A program made the position numbers and the translations under genes. From the NCBI RefSeq assembly GCF_001792775.2, contig NZ_MLGE02000006.1:104763-168762 (forward strand): a DNA stretch of 64,000 bases. The letters are read 5' to 3'. The notes under the pieces were generated by a model. The model was given only the letters and a program-made list of their open reading frames with translations. It had not been told where the DNA came from and did not search any database. Source of the DNA: Staphylococcus pseudintermedius. Its GTDB lineage: Bacteria > Bacillota > Bacilli > Staphylococcales > Staphylococcaceae. Positions 29,548 to 37,376 of the stretch are shown in pieces (within the stretch, counting starts at the first letter, position 1; every line of letters begins with the position of its first letter).

Positions 29548-29727
29548 ATGAGAGAATCAATATTAAGATTAATCCGTTCTAACCAAAGCTGCTACGATAT
29601 TTACATTCACACAGGTGTCAGTCAAGGTGTGATCTCTGATTTGAGATCAGGTTATCGTACGCTTGATGATGTGTCTTTAAAAGATGCAGAACGTTTATAT
29701 GACTATGCCAAAAATGTTGCGGCATAA
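29548..29727 (+). CDS. Small helix-turn-helix-like protein
   Basis: A 59-residue protein whose central part (CYDIYIHTGVSQGVISDLRS, about residues 15-34) looks like the helix-turn-helix of XRE-type regulators, without the extra domains they usually carry. ATG 29548 follows AAAGGA by 10 nt. It is divergent from the serine dehydratase operon, so local control of that operon is possible but unproven. A terminator follows. Confidence 0.6.
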   Translation: MRESILRLIRSNQSCYDIYIHTGVSQGVISDLRSGYRTLDDVSLKDAERLYDYAKNVAA

Positions 29728-29796
29728 AGGGATGCAGAAGCGAGGATTTAAGGAGACTTTAATAGATGATTGAGCTTTTTGTAAAGTTCGAATGAT

Positions 29797-29831
29797 AAAG
29801 CATCAGGCAACGTTGGTTGTTTGGTGCTTTT
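29797..29831 (+). terminator. Terminator after small HTH-like gene
   Basis: A 15-bp AAAGCATCAGGCAAC / GTTGTTTGGTGCTTT stem with GU pairs and a GTTG loop, followed by T residues. Confidence 0.75.
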
Positions 29832-30025
29832 GTGTGTTTAAAAGAGATATATGTCGTTTACTCATCTCGGTCTGATTCTCTTTAAGGCTGATGTGGCATG
29901 ATTCTTTTCAAAAAAACACGCATGTTTAGCCAGGTAGATGACTATATTGAATTCATGGCGTAAAGCATTCGACTACACAGGTAATTGTTTCTTTTGAGAT
30001 AATGAGGAAGATAGGAGGACGACTG

Positions 30026-30847
30026 ATGAGAATAGGAACGATAGCAGATTTGCATTTTGATCGACATCAACGGTTAACGATGGAAGATTATCTTGAAGCG
30101 GTAGTGCGTCTCATTGACCAAGAAGCATTAAATATGCTCATCATTGCGGGTGATATTTCTAACCATTATTCGACGACATTTGAGTTTATCGCACAATTGA
30201 CATCAGAAGTGACGATTCCGATTTACTTTATACCTGGGAATCATGACTTATGGCGACAACCCGATGAACAATTGACGACAGCAGAGATATTGCGATTGTA
30301 TCAAGACCACCCGCAATGTTTGATGGGGACGCCTGTGGAAGTCGACAATTATGTGATTGCTGGACATATGGGCTGGTATGATTATAGTTTTGCTGCTGAT
30401 CGCTTTACGTATGACAAGTTAGCAAAAGGGAAGCATTATGGTGCGACCTGGCAAGATAAAGTGTATACCGCTTTTGGCGTGTCTGATCCACAACTTTCAC
30501 AATGTTTTGCCGCGGAAGTGGGGCAAGATTTGGTGTCTTATGCTGATCGTCAAGTCATTTTAGTGACACATGTCGTGACCCACCCTAAGTTTACTGTCCC
30601 TATGCCACACCGTATTTTTGACTTCTTTAACGGCTTTTTAGGAACAAGCGACTTTAAACCGTTGTATCAGCATTTTAATATTCCATATAGCGTGATGGGG
30701 CATGTGCATTTTAGGAAGCGATTAGTAGATGACAACACGACTTTTCTTTGTCCGTGTCTCGGGTATCCTCGAGAATGGAGAACGGATGATCTTGCTACAG
30801 AATTAAAGCACGCCTTACAAGTGATTCAAATACATGAAAGTACATAA
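30026..30847 (+). CDS. Calcineurin-type metallophosphoesterase
   Basis: A 273-residue protein with the five metallophosphoesterase motifs in order: DLHFD, GDISNH, PGNHDLW, VTHVVTHP and MGHVHFR. These bind two metal ions and hydrolyse phosphoesters. It has no signal peptide, so it acts in the cytoplasm; the substrate cannot be deduced. ATG 30026 is preceded by AGGAGG at a good distance; a longer frame from 30002 has no ribosome binding site. It is monocistronic. Confidence 0.85.
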   Translation: MRIGTIADLHFDRHQRLTMEDYLEAVVRLIDQEALNMLIIAGDISNHYSTTFEFIAQLTSEVTIPIYFIPGNHDLWRQPDEQLTTAEILRLYQDHPQCLMGTPVEVDNYVIAGHMGWYDYSFAADRFTYDKLAKGKHYGATWQDKVYTAFGVSDPQLSQCFAAEVGQDLVSYADRQVILVTHVVTHPKFTVPMPHRIFDFFNGFLGTSDFKPLYQHFNIPYSVMGHVHFRKRLVDDNTTFLCPCLGYPREWRTDDLATELKHALQVIQIHEST

Positions 30848-30901
30848 ATATCTTTTGTTCATAGCACGGATAAAACGACACGGCGCACTTAAAACAAAAA
30901 T

Positions 30902-30932
30902 AAAGCCGATGCGCGGGGCACACATCGACTTT
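30902..30932. terminator. Hairpin after metallophosphoesterase gene
   Basis: An AAAGCCGATG / CATCGACTTT stem with one mismatch. The better T tract is on the minus strand, so it may be bidirectional. Confidence 0.5.
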
Positions 30933-31392
30933 GCTCAACTTTAGTTTTATTATCTTAAAAGGAGGTTTAGGATATACTTGATTTAGCATTTGTCTATTGG
31001 GGTTTCAAGTATGTCTATCTGGGATGAAGTCGAACAGTCATTCACTCAACGTGATGTCTGAACTGTTCTGAATTCATTGTATCGCTAAAATGGTCCCTGC
31101 ACATCGTACGTTAGGAGGGACATTATCTCAGACTTAAGCACGATACAATATAAATCGTAAAATTTCCTATTTACAACTGAAACATTATCGTTTATACTCC
31201 AATTAGATGCTTCAACATATAGCTTATATTGATGAAGTTTCTTAAAGCCTTTTTTAAGGTTGTTTAGTTGAATCAACCATATTTTACTAAACTAAGGTGT
31301 CAGTCATTTTCTAACATGAGTCTTCCATTAGTCTCATGACAATAACGTTTGGAAGTATGAGCCGTAAAGGCTAACTTCTTTTTCCCCAGTAG
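30933..31392. other. Gene-free stretch before aldehyde dehydrogenase leader
   Basis: No conserved coding frame. An inverted repeat GAACAGT / ACTGTTC (31032-31068) is present. The short open frames here lack ribosome binding sites. Confidence 0.5.
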
Positions 31393-31424
31393 ACAAGTCT
31401 TCTCCATTGAAGGCTTGTTTTTTT
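31393..31424 (+). terminator. Isolated terminator, possible small RNA end
   Basis: ACAAGTCTTC / GAAGGCTTGT with a TCCATT loop and seven T residues. No plus-strand gene ends here. A C-rich TTTTTCCCC segment just upstream (31380-31387) is the kind of seed seen in staphylococcal regulatory RNAs. Confidence 0.7.
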
Positions 31425-31498
31425 GCGTTTTTAAAGGGGTAAATACGAAGCTGAAGATACTTTTTTCTATATAAGTCAAAGTACTTTACCTTTTTATG

Positions 31499-31512
31499 AG
31501 AGCGCTTTACAA
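31499..31512. promoter_or_regulatory. Weak cre-like site upstream of aldehyde dehydrogenase gene
   Basis: GAGAGCGCTTTAC resembles a cre core but deviates at about three consensus positions. Position is 115 bp before the start codon. Low confidence. Confidence 0.25.
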
Positions 31513-31626
31513 TACAGTTAGAGTTATATTGAATACGACATCATTAAATGCAATGAATAAGAATGTTGCAATGCTTGTTTTATCCGAATATTTAAAATGG
31601 TGTCGAAATATAAGGAGGCAATATAC

Positions 31627-33117
31627 ATGAGTGTAAATGTGAGAGATTATATTGATGCGCAGTATAACTTATTTATTAACGGTGAATTTGTTCCAGCAGA
31701 ATCAGGGGAATATTTAGATGTATATAATCCGGCAAACGGTGAAAAATTGTCACAAGTCGCTAAAGCAAGTGAAAAAGATGTAGATAAAGCAGTAGAAGCA
31801 GCAACGAAAGCTTTCCCGGATTGGAGTCGTCGTTCGAAAGCAGAACGTGCGAATATGTTACGTCAAGTCCATGACAAAATTATGGAGAAAAAAGAGCATT
31901 TTGCATATGTAGAAACTTTAAATGCGGGGAAAGCGATCCGTGAATCAAGCAGTATCGATATACCTTATACAGCGAAACATTATCAATATTTCGGTAGTGT
32001 GTTAGATACTGATGAAGGTACGCTCAACAATATGGAAGATCACATTATGAGTATCATTCAACATGAACCAATCGGCGTTGTGGGTGCAGTGGTCGCTTGG
32101 AACTTCCCGATGTTACTGTCTTCATGGAAATTAGCACCTGCCCTTGCTGCAGGGAATACAGTTGTCATTCAACCTTCGTCATCAACGCCATTAAGTTTGA
32201 TTGAATTGGCGAAAATTTTCCAAGAAGTGTTACCAGCAGGTGTGGTAAACATTGTGACAGGTAAAGGTTCTGAGTCAGGGAATGCCATCTTTAACCATAA
32301 AGGTGTCGATAAATTATCATTTACGGGTTCAACTGCTGTCGGTTATCAAGTAGCTGAAGCAGGTGCAAAACGTCTTGTGCCTGCAACGTTAGAACTTGGT
32401 GGTAAAAGTGCCAATATTATTTTAGATGATGCGAATCTAGATTTAGCTTTAGAAGGTTCCCAATTAGGTATTTTATTCAATCAAGGTGAAGTATGTAGTG
32501 CAGGCTCTCGATTAATCGTCCATGAAAATGTGTATGATGAATTCATTCCACGCTTGGTTGACGCGTTTAAAAAAGTGAAAGTGGGCGATCCGTTAGATAT
32601 GGAAACGCAAATGGGTTCTCAAACAGGTCAAGCACAAATCGATAAAATTCAAAGTTATATTGACTATGCAAACGAATCTGACGGCGCAAAAATTCTTGTA
32701 GGTGGTCACCGTATTACAGATAACGGTTTAGACAAAGGTTACTTCTTTGAGCCAACAATTATCGAAGTGGACGATGCGGACGATAAATTAGCGCAAGAAG
32801 AAATTTTTGGCCCTGTGTTAGTAGTGATTAAAGTTAAAGATGACGAAGAAGCCATTGATGTTGCTAATAATTCTGATTACGGCTTAGCGGGCGGTGTCTT
32901 CTCAACTAATATCAATCGTGCATTAAATGTTGCGAAAAATGTGCGCACAGGTCGCGTATGGGTAAATACGTACAATCAAGTTCCTGAAGGTGCACCATTT
33001 GGCGGTTACAAAAAATCAGGTATCGGTCGTGAAACGTATAAAGCAGCTATCGAAAACTATCAACAAGTTAAAAACATTTATATTGATATTAGCAATGAAA
33101 CAAAAGGTTTATATTAA
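31627..33117 (+). CDS. aldA: NAD-dependent aldehyde dehydrogenase
   Basis: Oxidises aldehydes to carboxylic acids with NAD. The 496-residue protein has the general base Glu256 in [10 protein letters not shown] and the nucleophile Cys290 in [11 protein letters not shown], plus the [14 protein letters not shown] cofactor loop. The C-terminal [13 protein letters not shown] motif is typical of the family. Wording and length match my memory of the S. aureus protein named AldA; the substrate is not certain. ATG 31627 lies 8 nt after AGGAGG. It is monocistronic, with a repeat copy behind it. Confidence 0.92.
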   Translation: MSVNVRDYIDAQYNLFINGEFVPAESGEYLDVYNPANGEKLSQVAKASEKDVDKAVEAATKAFPDWSRRSKAERANMLRQVHDKIMEKKEHFAYVETLNAGKAIRESSSIDIPYTAKHYQYFGSVLDTDEGTLNNMEDHIMSIIQHEPIGVVGAVVAWNFPMLLSSWKLAPALAAGNTVVIQPSSSTPLSLIELAKIFQEVLPAGVVNIVTGKGSESGNAIFNHKGVDKLSFTGSTAVGYQVAEAGAKRLVPATLELGGKSANIILDDANLDLALEGSQLGILFNQGEVCSAGSRLIVHENVYDEFIPRLVDAFKKVKVGDPLDMETQMGSQTGQAQIDKIQSYIDYANESDGAKILVGGHRITDNGLDKGYFFEPTIIEVDDADDKLAQEEIFGPVLVVIKVKDDEEAIDVANNSDYGLAGGVFSTNINRALNVAKNVRTGRVWVNTYNQVPEGAPFGGYKKSGIGRETYKAAIENYQQVKNIYIDISNETKGLY

Positions 33118-33294
33118 TATGTATTGAATAATAAGAGAGGGTGAAGTTTAAGTTCTTACCCCCTTCCTACCATTAATGAAAGATATAATATTGAAATATA
33201 CAATGCATATCAACATAAGGAACTTGAGAATTTTAATACTTGTCATGTTATCATTCGTAAGTTAGGTCTCATTGATTCACTATCTTTGAAATTC

Positions 33295-33587
33295 AATTGC
33301 TCAAATGGGCGAGACTCCTGAGGGATTATGTAAAAAGCAAAATAACGTCATTTAACTTTAACAGTGGTTATTGTATATCGCAGTAGCTGTCTGACTTCTC
33401 AAGGCGCATGCTTTTGAGAAGTCTAGTCAGCCTTGCGGGGGCAATACGACGAAATCTTTGTTGCACATGAGATTTCTGTACTGCTCCCAAAATCTACCAA
33501 CGCATCCTCTACCAAACTAAAGTTGAAATCAAAGCGTTGGTTAGTTGAAGGGTCAGCCCCTAGGAAAGCAAGCCCATAAAGGCAATT
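33295..33587 (-). repeat. Modular intergenic repeat, long form (copy 4)
   Basis: Reverse-oriented long form. It reads AATTGC, GGGCGAGACTCCTGAGGGAT, then the CTGACTTCTC/GAGAAGTC hairpin, GCGGGGGCAATACGACGAAA, AGATTTCTGTACTGCTCCCA and CAGCCCCTAGGAA. It fills most of the 33118-33741 gap; the remainder is AT-rich and gene-free. Confidence 0.8.
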
Positions 33588-33640
33588 GTAGAATTTATAA
33601 TGATTATCAATGAGGGTCTTTTTCTATTAATTTTGATAAA

Positions 33641-33675
33641 GGGGTCTGAGATGTTGAAGTCTCAGGCTTCTTTTT
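33641..33675 (+). terminator. Terminator near the integration site
   Basis: A GTCTGAGA / TCTCAGGC stem with a short loop is followed by TTCTTTTT. It lies between the repeat and the integrated plasmid. Confidence 0.65.
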
Positions 33676-33741
33676 ACGTCCTAAATCTTGAAAATGAACT
33701 GGATTTTTAAATGCTATCTGTCCAAATGCAAATTCAAATCA

Positions 33742-33974
33742 AAAATATTCCAAAGTCTAATTTGAGGTTCAACACTCATAAACTTCGAAAGCTTTTCAGC
33801 GCTATTTTTATTAAGGTTTCCAACAATTGTTAGAGCATCTAAACTTAAACTTTGAATAAGTGGGTGCACAGAATGTACTCCTAACCGGCTATTAGAGTAT
33901 CCGGTTGTGGCGTAATTTATAACCTCTGTCGATGTGCCTTGTTTTGAATGATTTTCTTGAATATTTCCAGACAT
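33742..33974 (-). pseudogene. rep: Plasmid replication initiator, N-terminal fragment
   Basis: Codes for the first 77 residues of a pT181 RepC/RepD-type initiator, ending in SVEPQIRLWNI at the junction and then running into unrelated codons. The start is ATG 33974, preceded by AAGGAGTTG at the usual distance. The phrases TGYSNSRL, DALTIVGNLN and SKFMSVEPQIRLW match the family. The remainder is encoded at 36616-37334. As arranged, no full Rep can be made from this copy. Confidence 0.92.
33883..33906 (-). other. Double-strand replication origin (nick hairpin)
   Basis: AACCGG-CTATTAGAGTAT-CCGGTT is the IR II hairpin of pT181-type origins. On the minus strand it displays the ACTCTAATAG nick context. 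As in the family, it lies inside the rep coding sequence. It looks intact although rep is split. Confidence 0.85.
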
Positions 33975-34167
33975 AAAAAACAACTCCTTTTCAAGAAGTC
34001 GTTCCACCCTGCTCACCCAATTTTATATCTTGAAGATTTATATGAATTCGTATAACATCAAGATATACAAAATAAAAACAAAACATCGATATTTTTTGTA
34101 TCTTTTTTTGGGTGAGTCGTTTTCACAAACTTTGGCGAGGGAGTGGAACGACTCTCTTTTTATTTTG
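33975..34167. promoter_or_regulatory. rep leader and antisense copy-control region
   Basis: The rep mRNA leader (minus strand) contains GAGAGTCGTTCCAC, an alternative partner GTGAAAACGACTC and a later GTGGAACGACTT. This is the set of competing stems used in pT181 attenuation. On the plus strand, hairpin 34114-34154 followed by TCTTTTTATTTT would end the antisense countertranscript. The RNA 5' end cannot be fixed from sequence. I see no protein gene here. Confidence 0.7.
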
Positions 34168-34282
34168 TTTATAATATATCACTCTTACATAACTTGGTCT
34201 AACTGCTTGAAAAATCAATGTGTACCAAAACCCGTTTCATAATCAAAAATATTTGTGGCTTTATTCCAATTGATTTATTGAC

Positions 34283-34390
34283 GTTGAGCCTCGGAACCCT
34301 TAACAATCCCAAAACTTGTCGAATGGTCGGCTTAATAGCTCACGCTATGCCGACATTCGTCTACAAGTTTAGTTAAGGGTTCTTCTCAAC
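34283..34390. other. palA/ssoA-type single-strand origin
   Basis: A long imperfect palindrome with nested arms: GTTGAG/CTCAAC outside, GGAACCCTTAAC/TTAAGGGTT, AAAACTTGT/ACAAGTTT, and GGTCGGC/GCCGAC inside. CTCGGCATAAATGCG follows shortly after. This is the architecture of staphylococcal ssoA lagging-strand origins, where host RNA polymerase primes synthesis. Confidence 0.8.
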
Positions 34391-35027
34391 TTCAATAAAT
34401 TTTCTCGGCATAAATGCGTGCTTAAATTATGTATGTAACTATCCCTTGAATGAAAAATTAATCATGCAATGATTAAATAATGATTACCCCTTACTTTTAT
34501 TCACACCATATTCAATAACTTAATTCTAAACATCTGAAATAATACGGATTTTTAAACATAATAAAACACGTGACTATCTTAGTTAAACTTTAGTTTAATT
34601 AAGCCTTTTTTATTGTTCAAGGGCGCACTTACATACCAAAAATGGTATCGTGCTAAAATCAAAATTTGCGCGTTATAATCCAATAGCCTTATTTTGCATT
34701 TTAAGGGGGTTTATAGAGCAAACTTAAAAAATATATACTTTTTTATACCCGTATAATTATTTTCGTCGCTTAGAACGCAAATGTAAGCTAAATAAATATA
34801 TTTTTTTAATCGCTCCAGCAAAAAAATAAAATCAAAAATCGTCAAAAATAGCTGTCACACTTTTGTGACAAATTGATTTTTGTGACCCCCATTAGCAAAA
34901 TGTCTGAAACCCTTGAAATATCTGGCTTTGCCAGATTACCCATTATAAAATGGGTACATATTCCTCTTATGCTCTTACAAGAAAATCACCGTCCTTGTTG
35001 GGATTATGTCTCATTGCTCACACAAAA
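34391..35027. other. Plasmid non-coding segment with several inverted repeats
   Basis: No gene is seen in this stretch. Adjacent perfect palindromes ATCTGGCTTTGCCAGAT (34920-34936) and TACCCATTATAAAATGGGTA (34937-34956), and GTCACA/TGTGAC (34854-34869), are present, along with the oriT-like site listed separately. Their roles are unknown. Confidence 0.55.
34618..34650 (-). other. Candidate oriT (conjugative relaxase mimic site)
   Basis: On the minus strand, an inverted repeat ATACCA-AAAA-TGGTAT-like stem is followed by GTAAGTGCGCCCTTG. TAAGTGCGCCCTT is, from memory, the core next to the nick site in oriT sequences of the pC221/pSK41/pWBG749 type. The plasmid has no relaxase gene, so mobilisation would need a relaxase in trans. 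Confidence 0.5.
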
Positions 35028-35056
35028 ATTGAGTGGCTAAACGCTAGCCACTCAAT
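35028..35056 (-). terminator. Terminator of the plasmid cargo operon
   Basis: A perfect 12-bp stem ATTGAGTGGCTA / TAGCCACTCAAT is followed on the minus strand by TTTTTG. It begins 3 bp after the last cargo gene. Confidence 0.92.
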
Positions 35057-35058
35057 AA

Positions 35059-35289
35059 TTATTGGTATCCTTGGTTATATTTATTTGTTTTTTTAATGAC
35101 ATTTATCATTACATAAACCCATAAAATCAAGTAAAGAAATGTAAAAGATGAATGTACTAATTGTATACATGCTGAAAGTATAAAGGATAAAATTAAGAAA
35201 GAGATTCCTGGTTTCAAATCTTTAATATATATGTGCCCTAATCCTGGTATCAATATAGATAGTAAAATACTTAACCACATTTTTTTCAT
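35059..35289 (-). CDS. 76-aa membrane protein of plasmid cargo operon
   Basis: Small protein with two to three hydrophobic segments (about 5-22, 28-46, 48-62). A start region LLSILIPGLGHIYIKDLKPG resembles the glycine-rich turn of TM2/DUF-type small membrane proteins. AAAGGAG lies 8 nt before the ATG. It is the third gene of the plasmid operon, only 14 bp after the previous stop, and directly before the terminator. A role in immunity or secretion is conceivable but unproven. Confidence 0.75.
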   Translation of the reverse strand: MKKMWLSILLSILIPGLGHIYIKDLKPGISFLILSFILSACIQLVHSSFTFLYLILWVYVMINVIKKTNKYNQGYQ

Positions 35290-35302
35290 ATAAATAACTC
35301 CT

Positions 35303-36091
35303 TTAAGAATTTGGTTGAGTCTGTTTATTTATTATAGCTTGTATATATATAGCTATTAATATTTCTTTTTTTACACTTTCACAAATTAATTTTAAATGGT
35401 GCTGTTCTCCTCGTTTATTAGTTGTTCGATTTTTTGAAAAGTCAAATAAACTTCTATTAGCGATTAATAATTCTTCATTACGATTGTTTAAAATTGTTGT
35501 TTTTTTACTAAGATATGAATTTTTCATCAAAAATTGTTCCGAACCATAATTCAACTGGTATGGAAGTTGTTGTTTTCCTCCACTATCCAAAAATTTTTTC
35601 ATTTCAAAAGTACCAATTTGTTTATCATTCATGTAAACATTATATTTAGGCCTCATCGTTAATACTTTTTTAGGTATTACTTTTACACTAACATTTTCAG
35701 AATTTAAAAAAGTACTATAAATTGGTTGGAAACCAAAGATACTTATTAATTTATGAAAGTTATTAAAAAAGAATGTGGTATATGTCATATTATACTCACC
35801 ATATATAGGAATTGTTTGTTTATCTACAGTATATACAGGACTTTGAAAGAAAAATTCATTTTTATCTAATTGAATTGATGATCTTGCACTCGTATTTAAA
35901 GAAGAATATTTATTTTGCATCACTTTTCTAAAAACAACTAATCCAATAATTATAAATGTAATAACACCCCATAGAGACCAAGTAACCCATAGAGGAACGC
36001 TAAATAGTAATTTTTTTCCCGATAATAATAAAATCGTATTTATTAAATTGAAAAGTAAAAGTATGACCCATACAAAGGTTTCACGAAACAT
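35303..36091 (-). CDS. 262-aa membrane protein with tubby-like C-terminal region
   Basis: Two N-terminal transmembrane helices (within the first 60 residues) are followed by about 200 residues of beta-strand-rich sequence. Phrases such as YNVYMNDKQIGTFEMKKF and NRNEELLIANRSLF fit a tubby/LURP-like barrel; this is pattern recognition only. The start is uncertain: ATG 36091 has GGGGA upstream, while a GTG at 36109 would add six residues but lacks a ribosome binding site. It is the middle gene of the cargo operon. Confidence 0.65.
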   Translation of the reverse strand: MFRETFVWVILLLFNLINTILLLSGKKLLFSVPLWVTWSLWGVITFIIIGLVVFRKVMQNKYSSLNTSARSSIQLDKNEFFFQSPVYTVDKQTIPIYGEYNMTYTTFFFNNFHKLISIFGFQPIYSTFLNSENVSVKVIPKKVLTMRPKYNVYMNDKQIGTFEMKKFLDSGGKQQLPYQLNYGSEQFLMKNSYLSKKTTILNNRNEELLIANRSLFDFSKNRTTNKRGEQHHLKLICESVKKEILIAIYIQAIINKQTQPNS

Positions 36092-36199
36092 TGCCAATAG
36101 AATCCCCACTTTTTTATTTTAATGAATTAAAGACAAAGTATGATTTTAACAACAGATTAAAATCACACTTTATCAAAATGAACAGTTTAAATATCACTT

Positions 36200-36469
36200 T
36201 TAAAGTAATGAAGAATAATCCCAAAGTGCAGTTGCTATTGTAACTACTTTAGCTTGAGGTATGTAACTTGCAATAAATCCAGCAATATCAGAAATAACAC
36301 CTGCAAGATCTGTCCAAGCAAATCCATCAGTAGCATTAATTTTAATAGTTAATGAGTTGATTAAACCTCCAACATCAGTATTTGGGGCAAATCTTTTTAC
36401 TAAATCTCCTCCAATTTGACTAGCAATTTGTTGTGCTGATGCATTACCATTAAATACATCGTATAACAT
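36200..36469 (-). CDS. 89-aa cysteine-free peptide, candidate bacteriocin-like
   Basis: First gene of the plasmid cargo operon with a strong GAAGGAGATG ribosome binding site. The peptide has no cysteine, a Gly-Gly pair at residues 20-21 and another at 34-35, and a hydrophobic, amphipathic C-terminal half (about 53-82) ending WDYSSLL. Size, hydrophobicity and position before membrane-protein genes suggest a secreted or membrane-active peptide, but I do not recognise a family and no dedicated peptidase-exporter is present. It could equally be a toxin component or structural peptide. Confidence 0.6.
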   Translation of the reverse strand: MLYDVFNGNASAQQIASQIGGDLVKRFAPNTDVGGLINSLTIKINATDGFAWTDLAGVISDIAGFIASYIPQAKVVTIATALWDYSSLL

Positions 36470-36615
36470 GTAATCATCTCCTTCTCTCTACTCATATAAC
36501 AAACCTATTTTCACCGTAAGCATAGCAAAAAACTATGCCTTTAATACTATGGCCTTAATAGCGTAAAACTTATAATCTGTTTGCTTTTTTGTTCACAGTA
36601 TAAAATTAAATTCAC

Positions 36616-37334
36616 TTAAAACTGAAAATCAGAAAGCCAAAAATCAATCTGCTTTTGTAATTGTTTTTCGTTTTCTTTCAAAGTCATTTTCATCAAATCA
36701 GTTAAATCAATCGGAGATATTTCTTTAATTAATTTCTTGTATTTATATTTAGTTCGTTTATTTAACTCTCCCCATTTGCCCTCTTCATGAATTAACATAT
36801 AAACCATTGCTTGTTCGTTTCCCTTTTTTAACAGGGTCCAATTTGGTTGTAAGATGTGCAAGTCATTGAAACAGTCGTTCCAATAATCAACCATGTTTCG
36901 TTTGAGTTCAATTTCAACACGCCACAAGTGTTCTGAATGAATTTCAATATCTGCATTATCTTTACGTTCTTGTTTTTTATTGTAAATTCGAATAAATCTA
37001 TCACTATCACGAACACCAAAATACTTAGTTTCCATGCTACCATTACGTCCATAAAACACAGTTTTCTTTAATGCTTTATCAGACATCGCATAGTAATCAC
37101 TCAAATCATGTTTAAAATCAAAAGCTAAATCTATCCGTGTAAACCTAACATCGTCCATGTAGTCAATAATATTACGTTTCAGCCAAAAAAGTTCATATTT
37201 CGTTAATTTGTTAGGATTAAATTCAACACGCATATTACGTCTATCCCAACTATCAGCTTTCACTTTATCATACTCAATATAAACTTTTTCCTGTAATGCT
37301 TTGGCTTTAAACCTAGTTTGCAAAATATCCCAAA
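36616..37334 (-). pseudogene. rep: Plasmid replication initiator, C-terminal fragment
   Basis: Codes for residues 78-312 of the pT181 RepC/RepD-type protein, beginning [16 protein letters not shown] at the right junction and ending [13 protein letters not shown]. The catalytic tyrosine is retained (FIRIYNKKQ); on the rejoined numbering it is Tyr191, the position used in RepC. The fragment has no start codon with a ribosome binding site, so it is probably silent. The frame is intact, suggesting the integration is recent. Confidence 0.93.
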
Positions 37335-37376
37335 TGTTATGTTAATATGAAATTTATAAAAACAAAATAACAAAGA

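Larger units (their letters stand above)
33742..37334. mobile_element. Integrated pT181-family rolling-circle plasmid
   Basis: Two halves of one rep gene lie at the ends of this segment, both on the minus strand. Joining the right end to the left end restores a 312-codon rep. The boundaries carry AAAATATTCCAAA (33742-33754) and AAAATATCCCAAA (37322-37334), 12 of 13 identical, so the circle probably recombined with a short matching site. The unit is about 3.58 kb and contains a double-strand origin, copy-control leader, palA-type single-strand origin, oriT-like site and three cargo genes. No integrase or transposase is present. Confidence 0.88.

Noticed and set aside
31085..31276. Minus-strand 63-codon frame starting with TTG
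   Set aside because: No ribosome binding site and no protein-like motifs; chance frame in AT-rich sequence.
34030..34242. A 70-codon plus-strand open frame in the plasmid
   Set aside because: It overlies the rep leader, antisense terminator and AT-rich copy-control region, and has no ribosome binding site.
34911..34960. Adjacent palindromes considered as a CRISPR-like repeat
   Set aside because: The two palindromes differ from each other and there is no repeated spacer pattern; no cas genes are present.
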